Source: Verrucomicrobiales bacterium
Lineage (GTDB): Bacteria; Verrucomicrobiota; Verrucomicrobiia; Limisphaerales; RI-55
DNA: 16,403 nucleotides
Direction of reading: 5' to 3'
Assembly: GCA_003484235.1 (NCBI GenBank)
Contig: DNDP01000167.1
Span: 13,689 to 30,091 of the forward strand
The position numbers were made by a program, and so were the translations under genes. A model generated the notes under the pieces. That model was given only the letters and a program-made list of their open reading frames with translations. It was not told where the DNA came from and made no database searches. Shown here in pieces: positions 1-7,646 of the stretch. The stretch's first letter is position 1. Every line of letters starts with the position of its first letter.

Positions 1-22
1 AACCGTCAATCATCGCAGTTTC

Positions 23-1411
23 ATGAACGAACCAAATAATTCCTCCCAACCTTCACGCCGTGAGTTCATCAAGACGACCGGTAAGATGGCTGCCGTGTCC
101 GCACTCGCAGGCTTGACCGTTCCCCATGTGCATGGCGCGGAAGGCAACACGATCAACGTCGCACTCATTGGTTGCGGCGGCCGCGGCACCGGTGCAGCCG
201 AGAACGCATTGTCGGTGAAGTCCGCCCCGCTGAAGCTGGTGGCGATGGCCGATGTCTTCGAGCACAAGCTCAACGGCAGCTACCGGGGCATCAAGAACAG
301 CCGGGTGGGCAGCAAGGTGGACGTGCCGGACGAACGGAAGTTCATCGGCTTCGATGCCTACCAGAAGGCGATCGACTGCCTGCGGCCCGGTGACATCGCC
401 ATCTTCACCTCGCCGCTCGCCTTCCGCTGGGTTCATTTTGCCTATGCCATCGAGAAGAAGGTGCACGTGTTCATGGAGAAGCCGCTCACGGCGGACGGGC
501 CCACCTCGCGTCGCCTCATCCAACTTGCCAAGGAGGCCGACGCCGCCAACCTCAAGGTCGGTGTGGGGCTCATGTCCAGGCACAGCAAGCCGATGCAGGA
601 ACTGCACAAGCGGATCGAGGATGGCGAGATTGGTGACATCATCCTGATGCGCGGCTACCGCATGCACGGCCCGGTGGGTTCGTTTGCCTCCACTCCCAAA
701 CCGGACGGCATGTCGGACCTGATGTGGCAGATCTCCCGGTTCCACAGCTTTCTCTGGGCGAGCGGCGGCAGCTACAGCGACTTCCTCATCCATCACGTCG
801 ATCATTGCTGCTGGATGAAGAATGGCTGGCCCGTGAAGGCGCAGGGACTGGGCGGCCGCCACTACAAGGAGAGTCCCGAAGGGCAGCCCTACGTGGACCA
901 GAATTTTGACACCTACTCCGTCGAATATGTCTTTGACGACGGCGCGCGGTTCATCATGGACGGCCGCTGCATGACGGGCTGCAACGACATCTATTCGAGC
1001 TACGCGCAGGGCACCAAAGGGAGTGCAATCATCGCCCGGCACGGCGACATTGGCACGCCCTCCATGACCTTCAAGGGCCACAAACAGGGGCGTCAGGACC
1101 TGATCTGGCAGTCGACCGACACCTCGAATCCCTATCAGAATGAATGGGACGCCCTCGTGGAGGCCATCCTCAGCAATACTCCCTACAACGAGGTCGAGAG
1201 GGGCGTCTACTCAAGCCTCGTCACGTCCATGGGGCGCGTGGCGGCACACAGCGGACAGGAAATCACGTTTGAGGACATGCTGAACTCCGAACACGAGTAC
1301 GCACCCGGCGTGGACAAGCTGACAATGGACTCGCCATCCCCGCTGCCGGCGGATGAGCGGGGGCATTATCCGCAACCCAAGCCCGGCCTGCTGGGCAAGC
1401 GCGAATATTGA
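23..1411 (+). CDS. Tat-exported Gfo/Idh/MocA family oxidoreductase
   Basis: A 462-residue NAD(P)-dependent sugar oxidoreductase, probably acting on a sugar or glycoside in the periplasm. The N-terminus carries a twin-arginine signal (SRREFIK at residues 11-17) followed by a hydrophobic stretch and an Ala-rich segment to about residue 39. The Rossmann fold begins with VALIGCGGRG (residues 46-55), the dinucleotide-binding glycine motif. The family EKP motif is at residues 152-154, with Lys153 the expected catalytic lysine. The HHVDHCCW segment near residues 257-264 sits where the family keeps its catalytic His/Asp. Length is normal for exported members. The ATG at 23 is the only start that keeps the whole Tat signal; no Shine-Dalgarno is seen before it. 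The gene stands alone on this strand and ends at a hairpin. Substrate cannot be told from sequence. Such proteins oxidise the C3 hydroxyl of glucosides in some pathways, which would fit the DUF1080 gene downstream, but that is inference. Confidence 0.93.
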   Translation: MNEPNNSSQPSRREFIKTTGKMAAVSALAGLTVPHVHGAEGNTINVALIGCGGRGTGAAENALSVKSAPLKLVAMADVFEHKLNGSYRGIKNSRVGSKVDVPDERKFIGFDAYQKAIDCLRPGDIAIFTSPLAFRWVHFAYAIEKKVHVFMEKPLTADGPTSRRLIQLAKEADAANLKVGVGLMSRHSKPMQELHKRIEDGEIGDIILMRGYRMHGPVGSFASTPKPDGMSDLMWQISRFHSFLWASGGSYSDFLIHHVDHCCWMKNGWPVKAQGLGGRHYKESPEGQPYVDQNFDTYSVEYVFDDGARFIMDGRCMTGCNDIYSSYAQGTKGSAIIARHGDIGTPSMTFKGHKQGRQDLIWQSTDTSNPYQNEWDALVEAILSNTPYNEVERGVYSSLVTSMGRVAAHSGQEITFEDMLNSEHEYAPGVDKLTMDSPSPLPADERGHYPQPKPGLLGKREY

Positions 1412-1434
1412 GCGCGGCTGCGTAGGCGGATTAC

Positions 1435-1462
1435 GGGCGCGGGTCTTTCAAGGCCCGCGCCC
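1435..1462. terminator. Hairpin terminator between convergent genes
   Basis: A perfect 9-bp stem, GGGCGCGGG (1435-1443) pairing with CCCGCGCCC (1454-1462), encloses a 10-nt loop and is followed by CTTT. It lies between the stop of the oxidoreductase (1411) and the stop of the amidohydrolase (1484, minus strand), so it could serve both. The T-tract is only three bases, so termination would lean on the very stable stem. Confidence 0.7.
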
Positions 1463-1483
1463 CTTTGCCGTTGTCTGCCGGAC

Positions 1484-2311
1484 TCAGGTCAGGCAGTAGA
1501 ACTTGGCTGCATTGCCGCCAAAGAATTTTCCCTGATCGGCCTCGCTGAGTTCTGAGACGTAGCGTTCCGCGAGTGCATATGCCTCGGGGTAGTCGGCCGC
1601 CAGCAGGCATACCGGCCAGTCCGAACCGAACATCAGCCGGTCCACGCCAAACGCCCCGAACACTGCGTCGAGATAGGGGCGGAAGTCATCAGGCTTCCAT
1701 TCTCTCCACCTGGCCTCGGTGACCATGCCCGAAACCTTGCACCAGCAGTTGGGCAGCTGCGCCAGCGCATCGATATGTCCGCGCCAGGGATCGAGTTTGC
1801 CGTCGCGGATGTGTGGCTTGGCTATGTGATCCAGCACGAAGGGCTGGTCGGGGAACTCCTCGACGAGCTTGATTGCCGCCGGCAGCTGCCGGGGATAGAT
1901 CAGAATGTCGTAGGTGAGCCCAAAGGGTTTCAAGCGCCCGATGCCACGACGGAAATCCTCCCGCAGCATGAAGTCGTCGTCCGGCTCATCCTGCACGACG
2001 TGGCGAACGCCAACAAAGCGGGGGTGCTGTGACAGTTCCTCGATCTGCTGCTCGGTCTCGCCTCCGCAGAGATCGACCCAGCCAACCACTCCCCTGATGA
2101 ACGAGTGCTCGTCGGACAATTTCAGCAAATCCCGTGACTCCTCGACCGACTGCCGTGCCTGAACTGCAACGCAGCCGTCGAGCCGGGCTGATTTCAGCAG
2201 CGGTTCCAGGTCGGTTGGGGGGAAGTCACGGCGGATGGGCCAGTCCGGCTTGATCCAAGGATACCGTTCCTCTGAATAGCGCCAGAAATGTTGGTGGGAA
2301 TCGATGCGCAT
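1484..2311 (-). CDS. Amidohydrolase, L-fuconolactonase/rhamnonolactonase-like (COG3618)
   Basis: A 275-residue cytoplasmic TIM-barrel hydrolase of the amidohydrolase_2 superfamily. It opens with the metal-binding motif DSHQHFW (residues 4-10; His6 and His8). FVLDHIAKPHI near residue 158-168 supplies the next conserved His, CKVSGM follows at 191-196, and FGSDWPVC at 228-235 supplies the late catalytic Asp231. This motif order and length are typical of COG3618 sugar-lactone hydrolases, which open L-fucono- or L-rhamnono-lactones, though many members are uncharacterised. Its start lies 15 nt downstream of the stop of the exported TIM-barrel gene, so the two are probably cotranscribed as the last two genes of the minus-strand run. 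A nearby fucU-like mutarotase supports a deoxysugar substrate. Not seen: the sugar dehydrogenase and dehydratase expected to flank it in a full pathway. No ribosome binding site is evident. Confidence 0.88.
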   Translation of the reverse strand: MRIDSHQHFWRYSEERYPWIKPDWPIRRDFPPTDLEPLLKSARLDGCVAVQARQSVEESRDLLKLSDEHSFIRGVVGWVDLCGGETEQQIEELSQHPRFVGVRHVVQDEPDDDFMLREDFRRGIGRLKPFGLTYDILIYPRQLPAAIKLVEEFPDQPFVLDHIAKPHIRDGKLDPWRGHIDALAQLPNCWCKVSGMVTEARWREWKPDDFRPYLDAVFGAFGVDRLMFGSDWPVCLLAADYPEAYALAERYVSELSEADQGKFFGGNAAKFYCLT

Positions 2312-2326
2312 CCGCTGACTATGGCA

Positions 2327-3214
2327 TCAGCGCCGGTCAGTGCAAAGGAGGGAAAGCCCCTCCAAGTTCCGCCGCAGCCGGACTTCCGCATCTTCATCCG
2401 TGTGATTCAGGATGCCAATCGGACCGAACCAGCCGCTGTCGGAAACGATCTTGATCCAGTCACGGTCCAGCTTGCCTTCGCCGACCGGCAGGATCTTGCG
2501 TCCCAGTTCGTCGCCGCGGGGATCCATGCCGTTCAGGTTGAGCGCGATCAGATGTGGCTTCATCAATCCGAGCAATTTGGCGAACCGGTCCAGGTGTTCG
2601 TGACCGTGGTGGAGGTTGTAAACGATGCCCACGTTGGTGATCCCGTCGGCCTTCAACCGCTCGATGATCGCGATCTGGTTCTCTGGCTGCCCAAACCAGC
2701 CGCCATGATTGTAGAGCCCGATCCGGCTGCCGATCTCCGCCGCCGCGACCGCCAGCTCGCGAATCCGCTTCGACTCCTCCGTCACCCGGCGTTCCTGTTC
2801 CGACGGTGTGCTGACCGGGGTGCCGCCGCCCATTATCCAGAGCTGCGGCGAGACTTTGTGACGTTTCAGCGTGGCAAGGATCAGACGGGCTTCATCATTC
2901 AAGACGGTGGGGAACCACCAGGCGGTGAGTTCGATTCCATGCCGCTTCATCGTGGCGATCTCTTCATCAAAGGTCGGCACGTGCTCGGCACGGTAGTCGT
3001 AGGCGAGCCGGCGGATCCCGAGTTCATCGAGCATTTTCGCACGCGCCGCCGGGCCGCGCTTCTTGGCGTCAAAGGGCACGATGCACCACGCCACCAGATT
3101 TGTTCGGGCGAACAGGCCGGCGCGGGGAAGGGAAATCTCCGCGGTCCGCGCTGGAGAGGCAGCGACGATCGCAACAAGGGCCAACAGCCATGCAAAGCTC
3201 CGCAATGCATTCAT
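2327..3214 (-). CDS. Exported xylose-isomerase-like TIM-barrel protein (sugar phosphate isomerase/epimerase family)
   Basis: A 295-residue protein with a clear Sec signal peptide: Arg5, hydrophobic core at residues 7-19, and likely cleavage after SPARTA at about residue 25. The mature part matches the AP-endonuclease-2/xylose-isomerase-like fold by its pattern of barrel strands: RRLAYDYR (68-75), ELTAWWFP (95-102), SRIGLYNHGGW (163-173), NVGIVYNLHHGH (194-205), LIALNLNGM (222-230) and GPIGILNHT (264-272). Family members are isomerases or epimerases acting on sugars. Oddly, the usual Glu/Asp/His/Glu metal ligands are not obvious: Tyr replaces Glu before NHGGW, and Asn stands at the last strand. 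Export is also unlike most cytosolic isomerases. The start ATG at 3214 gives the full signal peptide; a weak GGGA lies about 10 nt upstream. It precedes the amidohydrolase by 15 nt. It may process an oxidised (3-keto) sugar, by analogy with YcjR, but this is a guess. Confidence 0.82.
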   Translation of the reverse strand: MNALRSFAWLLALVAIVAASPARTAEISLPRAGLFARTNLVAWCIVPFDAKKRGPAARAKMLDELGIRRLAYDYRAEHVPTFDEEIATMKRHGIELTAWWFPTVLNDEARLILATLKRHKVSPQLWIMGGGTPVSTPSEQERRVTEESKRIRELAVAAAEIGSRIGLYNHGGWFGQPENQIAIIERLKADGITNVGIVYNLHHGHEHLDRFAKLLGLMKPHLIALNLNGMDPRGDELGRKILPVGEGKLDRDWIKIVSDSGWFGPIGILNHTDEDAEVRLRRNLEGLSLLCTDRR

Positions 3215-3352
3215 TTTTTCAGTCCCTTTCGAATTTCTTGTTCACATGCTCGCCCCTTGTTCCCGATGGAGCGCTTCCAGGCCAAGCGAAGTTGCCCCGG
3301 CTTTCCCTGCGGTCTGCGAAAACGGATACGAGTTCATGGTGTGCCTCATTGG
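3215..3352. other. 138-bp intergenic gap inside the minus-strand gene run
   Basis: This gap separates the thioesterase stop from the start of the exported TIM-barrel gene. I see no open frame with family character, no strong hairpin with a T-tract and no convincing -35/-10 pair. Being the longest gap in the run, it is the likeliest place for a separate promoter driving the two-gene isomerase-amidohydrolase unit. Confidence 0.4.
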
Positions 3353-3751
3353 CTACAGTTCCTGCTTTCGCCGTACCCGCCGCGCGAACGAGTCGACCTT
3401 AATCACGGCGCGTTTGTGAACGCCTTTGGCCAGCAACTCGTGGTCGTCGCGGGCTTCGACGGCAAAGTTCAGGTATACGCCTTCGCCGCCGATGCAGCGC
3501 GTCGTCAACGTCACCTGGCTGCCCAACGGAGCAGGGGCCAGATGCCTGATGTCCAATTCAACACCCACCGTCCGTTCCCCGTTTTCAAGGAAAGGCGCCA
3601 CGGATTCGCGCGCAGTGCGTTCAAGGAGAGCGATCATCTTCGGCGTGCTGAACACTGCCGGCATGCCGTCGGAAGCAAAATCGATCACGTGCTCCTCTGC
3701 GACGGTGAAGGACATCCGGCCTTCCAGTCCGATGGGTGGTCTTTGCTTCAT
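3353..3751 (-). CDS. FlK-like hotdog-fold acyl-CoA thioesterase
   Basis: A 132-residue single-domain protein of the hotdog superfamily, closest in appearance to fluoroacetyl-CoA thioesterase (FlK)-like proteins. FSTPKMIALLE (34-44) forms the central helix, VGVELDIRHLAPAPLGS (62-78) carries the conserved His, and three beta strands follow. Thr36, Glu44 and His70 have exactly the spacing of the FlK triad as I recall it (Thr42, Glu50, His76). This supports a working thioesterase, although most relatives act on ordinary short acyl-CoAs or unknown substrates rather than fluoroacetyl-CoA. The gene lies 30 nt downstream of the fucU-like gene, likely in the same transcript. The C-terminus is unusually basic (RRVRRK), with no signal peptide. 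No Shine-Dalgarno is visible before the ATG at 3751. A link to sugar metabolism is not obvious; a general detoxification or acyl-CoA recycling role fits as well. Confidence 0.82.
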   Translation of the reverse strand: MKQRPPIGLEGRMSFTVAEEHVIDFASDGMPAVFSTPKMIALLERTARESVAPFLENGERTVGVELDIRHLAPAPLGSQVTLTTRCIGGEGVYLNFAVEARDDHELLAKGVHKRAVIKVDSFARRVRRKQEL

Positions 3752-3781
3752 AGAGAGAATTGTGCGGCAAGGCGGCCTGCC

Positions 3782-4228
3782 CTATTTCGTCCGGCAGCCC
3801 ACGGTCAGCAGGACATTCGCCCAGAGCGCCTGGTCGCCCGTCTGCACTGTCAGCACATGGTCGGGCGATGCGACCGCTTCATAGAAATCCCACTTCAGAA
3901 TCGGCTCGAGCTTGAGCCGTGTCTTGGCGCGCTTGAGCAGTTGCTGGAACTCCGCCCAGACCGGTGGCGGTCCGTGTTTCGCGTAGGGGTCATCGTCCGG
4001 AATGCCCATGGTGTTGACCGCATCGATGACGACGGCGCTGAGAACGGCCTCGAGCACCTGGGCCACGGTCACCACTCCGGGCATGAGGTTCAAGGAAATG
4101 ATCTCGGCGTTGGGGCCCTTCTTGGTCGAGGCTGGATAATTGCCGTCGGCGATCAGGATCTTGGCGTGATGCCCGGCGCGGCCGACGATTTCGTTGATTC
4201 GGGGATGAATGAGTTGATGCTTTAGCAT
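3782..4228 (-). CDS. fucU: RbsD/FucU family sugar mutarotase (L-fucose mutarotase-like)
   Basis: A 148-residue cytoplasmic protein of the RbsD/FucU family, which speeds interconversion of sugar anomers (L-fucose for FucU, D-ribose for RbsD). The N-terminal signature GHHAKILIADGNYPA (residues 19-33) carries the family's catalytic His and Asp. The C-terminal VQTGDQALWANVLLTVG corresponds to the RTGE...YANVILKKGV motif at the end of FucU. Length (about 140) matches FucU rather than shorter forms. It sits between cutA (54 nt upstream) and the thioesterase (30 nt downstream), all on one strand. The nearby lactonase-like amidohydrolase makes L-fucose or another deoxysugar plausible, but no fucose isomerase, kinase or aldolase lies in the window. 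The start ATG at 4228 has no Shine-Dalgarno. Family assignment is firm; the sugar is not. Confidence 0.88.
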   Translation of the reverse strand: MLKHQLIHPRINEIVGRAGHHAKILIADGNYPASTKKGPNAEIISLNLMPGVVTVAQVLEAVLSAVVIDAVNTMGIPDDDPYAKHGPPPVWAEFQQLLKRAKTRLKLEPILKWDFYEAVASPDHVLTVQTGDQALWANVLLTVGCRTK

Positions 4229-4282
4229 GGCGGGAAGGAATTTCGTACCAGGCGATGTTTCGGTGACCAGTCGTGGTTCCAG

Positions 4283-4627
4283 CTATTTGGAACTGGAAGG
4301 CTTGCCCACGTTTTGATCGATCCAGTTCAGGTATTTTCGGCTGCCTTCGGTGATGGGCAGCGAGATGAATTCAGGGAGCTCATAGGGATGGAGCGATTTG
4401 ATGACCTGCCGCAGACGCTTAAGCTGGCTGCTGGATGTCTTGATCTGCAGCAGCACTTCGTTGTTTCTGGCCAGTTTGCCTTCCCACCAGTAGTGCGACT
4501 CGATGCCTGTCACGATGTTGACGCAGGCCGCCGTCCGCGACGAAAGGACCTTGCGCACGATTCTGCGGGCCACGGCCAGGAACGGTACGGTGACCAGCAC
4601 GAGGCGGTGAGATTTGGTGGTCGGCAT
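4283..4627 (-). CDS. cutA: CutA1 divalent-cation tolerance protein
   Basis: A 114-residue CutA protein, a small trimeric cytosolic protein of the GlnB-like ferredoxin fold linked to divalent-cation tolerance and of poorly defined biochemical role. Diagnostic motifs are AACVNIVTGIESHYWWEGK (residues 33-51), VLLQIKTS (58-65), HPYELPEFISLPI (80-92) and YLNWI (99-103), which cover the whole family domain. The frame stays open upstream to an ATG at 4759, but the extra 44 residues are Gly/Pro/Ala-rich and match nothing in the family, so I chose the ATG at 4627, which gives the usual CutA length. It is the first gene of the minus-strand run and is divergent from the response regulator at 4863. It stops 54 nt before the fucU-like start. 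No Shine-Dalgarno is visible. Confidence 0.93.
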   Translation of the reverse strand: MPTTKSHRLVLVTVPFLAVARRIVRKVLSSRTAACVNIVTGIESHYWWEGKLARNNEVLLQIKTSSSQLKRLRQVIKSLHPYELPEFISLPITEGSRKYLNWIDQNVGKPSSSK

Positions 4628-4862
4628 ACGGAGAGCAAAAGCCGTTTGACCGGGGCCGGCAAGTCCGCAATCGACGACCGCCACCGGTGGGCAACCAATC
4701 CGGGGAGAATCATTTGGCGCCCTCCCGCCCTGGGCATGGGCAGCACCCGAGGGACGCATGTTTCCGTCGTTTTGCCCCTCGGTTCCCGCGTATTTTGCCC
4801 CGAATTATTTGCTTTTCACCCTCCACGCCTGCTGCCTAGCCTGCGGTTCGATTGGTGACTGC
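4628..4862. promoter_or_regulatory. Divergent intergenic region between cutA and the response regulator
   Basis: This 235-bp stretch separates two divergent genes and must hold promoters for both the minus-strand run and the signalling module. The part nearer the response regulator (about 4760-4830) is clearly richer in T and A than its surroundings, as promoters often are. I could not find a convincing -35/-10 pair, inverted repeat or operator, so the call rests on gene orientation alone. Open frames running through it look like extensions without coding character. Confidence 0.5.
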
Positions 4863-5312
4863 ATGACTCTCAAGAAGATTCTTCTGGTTGAGGACGATCC
4901 GCTGGGGGTCGAACTGGCCCTGGCCGCGCTGGAGGAGAGCCGTTTGGCAGATCAGGTGGCCGTGGTAAAGGACGGTGTCGAAGCAATGAACTATCTCGCG
5001 CGGAAGGGAGTCTACGCCTCGCGGGGGGACGGCGAGCCCGTGGTCGTGCTGCTGGATCTGAAAATGCCCCGCATGGACGGGTTGCAGCTGCTGGAACGCG
5101 TCAGGTCGGATGAAAGATTTCGGACGCTCCCGGTGGTGATGCTTTCCTCGTCACGGGAGGAAACAGACAAGAAACGCTCCTACGAACTGGGCGCCAATGC
5201 CTACGTGGTCAAACCGGTGGACTTCGACGAATTCAAGTCCACGGTGCGCAGAATAGGGCGGTTTTGGGCCGAAGTAAACGAACCTCCGCCGGGGATGTGC
5301 CGGCGGAATTGA
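4863..5312 (+). CDS. Single-domain response regulator, Rcp1-like
   Basis: A 149-residue stand-alone CheY-type receiver with no output domain. The acidic pair is in LLVEDDP (residues 7-13), the phosphoacceptor is Asp65 in VVLLDLKMPRMDG, the conserved Thr/Ser position is in VMLSSS (92-97), and Lys117 lies in AYVVKPVD. The sequence around these sites, with a long insertion before the Asp strand and the ANAYVVKPVD ending, resembles Rcp1-like regulators that are partners of phytochrome and PAS-containing kinases. An in-frame start at 4758 exists, but the extra 35 residues are Cys- and Pro-rich and outside the receiver fold; ATG 4863 starts right at the first strand. The hybrid kinase begins 15 nt after its stop, so the two are almost certainly cotranscribed. 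It likely shuttles phosphate to or from that kinase. Confidence 0.93.
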   Translation: MTLKKILLVEDDPLGVELALAALEESRLADQVAVVKDGVEAMNYLARKGVYASRGDGEPVVVLLDLKMPRMDGLQLLERVRSDERFRTLPVVMLSSSREETDKKRSYELGANAYVVKPVDFDEFKSTVRRIGRFWAEVNEPPPGMCRRN

Positions 5313-5327
5313 CTCAAGCACACGACT

Positions 5328-7646
5328 GTGGCTTCCGATGAACACAGGACTATGCGGATCCTTTGCCTCGAAGATGATCCGAACTCGGCAACATTAATCG
5401 AAGCGATCCTTGCGGGTGAGGGGAGGCATTGTGCCCTCGAACGGGTGGAGACCCGGACGCAGTTTGAAACGGCCCTGGCCAGGTCCGATGCCTTTGACCT
5501 GATCCTGGCGGACTACGCGTTGCCGTCCTTCAATGGCATGGCGGCGCTGGGGATCGCCCGGCGTCTTGCCCCCGAGATTCCCTTCATATTCGTCTCCGGG
5601 TCGCTGGGCGAGGAGATCGCCATTGAATCGCTCCGCAACGGCGCCACCGATTATCTTTTGAAGGACAATCTTTCGCGGCTTGTGCCGGTGATCGACCGGG
5701 CGCTCAAGGAGTCCGTGGACCGCCGCGAGCGCCTCCAGGCGATCTCCAGCCTGCGCGAAAGCGAGGAGCGGTTCCGGCTGCTGATCGAGAATTCCAATGA
5801 TCTGGTCGCGGAGATCTGTCTCGACGGGCTGGCAGTCTATGCGAGTCCCAACCACGAACGGCTGCTGGGCCATGCGCCCGCGGACATCGTGGGCTCCAAC
5901 GTGCTGGACTTGGTGCATCCCGACGACCGGCCGCGGCTCGCCCGGGAATTTGACCAGGACGTCGCCACCACATCCTTTCGCTGCCGGCACCGTGATGGCC
6001 ATTGGCGCTGGCTCGAGGCTGCCGGACGCCGCTTCCGCACCTCCGATGGCAGCATTCATGTCGTCGTGGTGTCCCGAGACATTACCGAACGGCGTGCTGC
6101 AGAAAAGCTGATCGCGGAGCAGGCGCGGCTCCTGGAGCTTGCCTCGGATGCGATCGTGGTGTGCGACCTCGAGGACCGCGTCCGCTACTGGAACAGCGGC
6201 GCCGGCCAGATATTCGGGTGGAGCGCGAAAGAGGCCGCCGGCAGAATACTGGCCGATCTCATCAAGCCTGTTGCCGCTCCCTATGCCGAGGCGCGGGCGG
6301 CATTGTCGCGGACGGGGCGCTGGAACGGCGAGTTGCGGCTCCGTCACCAGAACGGCTCCGATGTTTTCGTCAGCCTGCGTCTGACGCGGGTTGAGAGCGC
6401 GGACGACGGTCCTCCAACGGTCCTCGCAATCGGAACGGACGTCACGGAGAAGCACCATCTAGAGAGCCAGCTTCATCGCGCGCAGCGTCTGGAAGGCGTC
6501 GGGCTGCTCGCCAGCGGAATCGCCCACGATCTGAACAACGTGCTGGCGCCGATTCTGATGGCGGCACCGCTCCTGCAGTCGGAAACCCTGGACCCCGAAA
6601 ACCGGGAACTGCTTACGACCATCACCACAAGCGCCCAGCGCGGCGCCGACATGGTAAAGCAGATCCTCGGCTTCACCCGCGGTTCGGAGGCGGGCCGCAG
6701 CGTGCTTGATCCGCGGCTGCTGCTGAACGAGATCATCCGGTTGACCAGGGAGACCTTCCCCCGCGCCATTCGCGTGCAGGCCCAGCTGCCGGCCGGACTC
6801 TGGCCGGTGAACGGCGATCCGACCCAGCTCCATCAGGTGTTCTTGAATCTCTGCATCAATGCCCGCGACGCGATGCCCGAAGGAGGGCAGCTCGTGGTCC
6901 GCGCCGAGAACGTTTCGCTGGCGCCGGATTTCCAAATCAACGGCTCGGTCAGGCAGCTCGCCTCGTTCGTCAAGTTCTCCATCACGGACACGGGCGAGGG
7001 CATACCCGAGGAGATTCGCGAACGCATCTTCGAGCCCTTCTTCACGACGAAACAGCCGGGGAAGGGAACGGGCCTGGGGCTGGCCAGCGTCCGCAACATC
7101 ATCAACGGGCACGGCGGCTTCCTGCGGGTGGAGAGCAGCGTGGGCATGGGCACCACCTTTGAGATCTTTCTTCCCTGCGCGGCCACCATGGAACCGGTGC
7201 CAGGTGAAGGGCAGGGAAAAGAGAAACAGCGCGGCAGCGGCGAGCTGATCCTCGTCGTGGATGACGAGGTGCAGATCCGCGAGGTGTCCCGGCGCATTCT
7301 CGAACTGAACGGCTACCGGGTGGAAACCGCGGGCGACGGCGTCGAGGCCATCACGGCCTTCTCCCGCAATCGCGACTCGGTGCAGGTGCTCATCACCGAC
7401 ACCGACATGCCCCGGATGGACGGCAAGGCACTCATCCGGGTCCTATTGCGGATGCGTCCGAACCTCCGGATCATTGCCTCGGGTGGACAGTTGACCCAGT
7501 CCGACCGCGAGGCTTTCCGCAAACTTTCAGTTCACGAATTCTTGGACAAGCCCTACCTTCCTGAACGGCTGCTCTCGGCGGCCCATCACGTCATCCACGA
7601 GGATTCGCAGGGCCAGCCGGGAACCGAATCCGTTCCCGTCCGATGA
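5328..7646 (+). CDS. Soluble hybrid sensor histidine kinase (REC-PAS-PAS-HisKA-HATPase-REC)
   Basis: A 772-residue cytoplasmic hybrid kinase without membrane segments. Domains: N-terminal receiver (about 10-125; acidic LEDD, Asp62 in LILADYALPSFNG, Lys112); PAS 1 (about 145-255, ending in DITERR); PAS 2 (about 263-375, ending in DVTEK); HisKA with phospho-accepting His400 in GIAHDLNN; HATPase with N box at NLCINARDAM (507-516), G1 box DTGEGIP (554-560), F box FEPFFTTK and G2 box GKGTGLGL (578-585); and a C-terminal receiver (about 638-755; Asp691, Lys741). All catalytic residues are present. The longest frame begins at GTG 5328; ATG 5352 starts directly at the receiver (MRILCLEDD) and is an equally good or better start. 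Receivers at both ends and on both neighbouring genes suggest a phosphorelay or phosphate-sink circuit. The signal sensed by the PAS domains is unknown; no heme- or flavin-type cysteine motif stands out. Confidence 0.94.
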   Translation: MASDEHRTMRILCLEDDPNSATLIEAILAGEGRHCALERVETRTQFETALARSDAFDLILADYALPSFNGMAALGIARRLAPEIPFIFVSGSLGEEIAIESLRNGATDYLLKDNLSRLVPVIDRALKESVDRRERLQAISSLRESEERFRLLIENSNDLVAEICLDGLAVYASPNHERLLGHAPADIVGSNVLDLVHPDDRPRLAREFDQDVATTSFRCRHRDGHWRWLEAAGRRFRTSDGSIHVVVVSRDITERRAAEKLIAEQARLLELASDAIVVCDLEDRVRYWNSGAGQIFGWSAKEAAGRILADLIKPVAAPYAEARAALSRTGRWNGELRLRHQNGSDVFVSLRLTRVESADDGPPTVLAIGTDVTEKHHLESQLHRAQRLEGVGLLASGIAHDLNNVLAPILMAAPLLQSETLDPENRELLTTITTSAQRGADMVKQILGFTRGSEAGRSVLDPRLLLNEIIRLTRETFPRAIRVQAQLPAGLWPVNGDPTQLHQVFLNLCINARDAMPEGGQLVVRAENVSLAPDFQINGSVRQLASFVKFSITDTGEGIPEEIRERIFEPFFTTKQPGKGTGLGLASVRNIINGHGGFLRVESSVGMGTTFEIFLPCAATMEPVPGEGQGKEKQRGSGELILVVDDEVQIREVSRRILELNGYRVETAGDGVEAITAFSRNRDSVQVLITDTDMPRMDGKALIRVLLRMRPNLRIIASGGQLTQSDREAFRKLSVHEFLDKPYLPERLLSAAHHVIHEDSQGQPGTESVPVR

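Noticed and set aside
2288..4225. A 645-residue plus-strand open frame opposite four minus-strand genes
   Set aside because: Its translation is rich in Arg, His and Asp with no recognisable domain, and it lies antisense to well-recognised amidohydrolase, isomerase-like, thioesterase and mutarotase genes. Long antisense frames are expected in GC-rich DNA with strong codon bias.
4628..4759. N-terminal extension of CutA to the ATG at 4759
   Set aside because: The 44 extra residues are low-complexity and absent from the CutA family; starting at 4627 gives the standard length.
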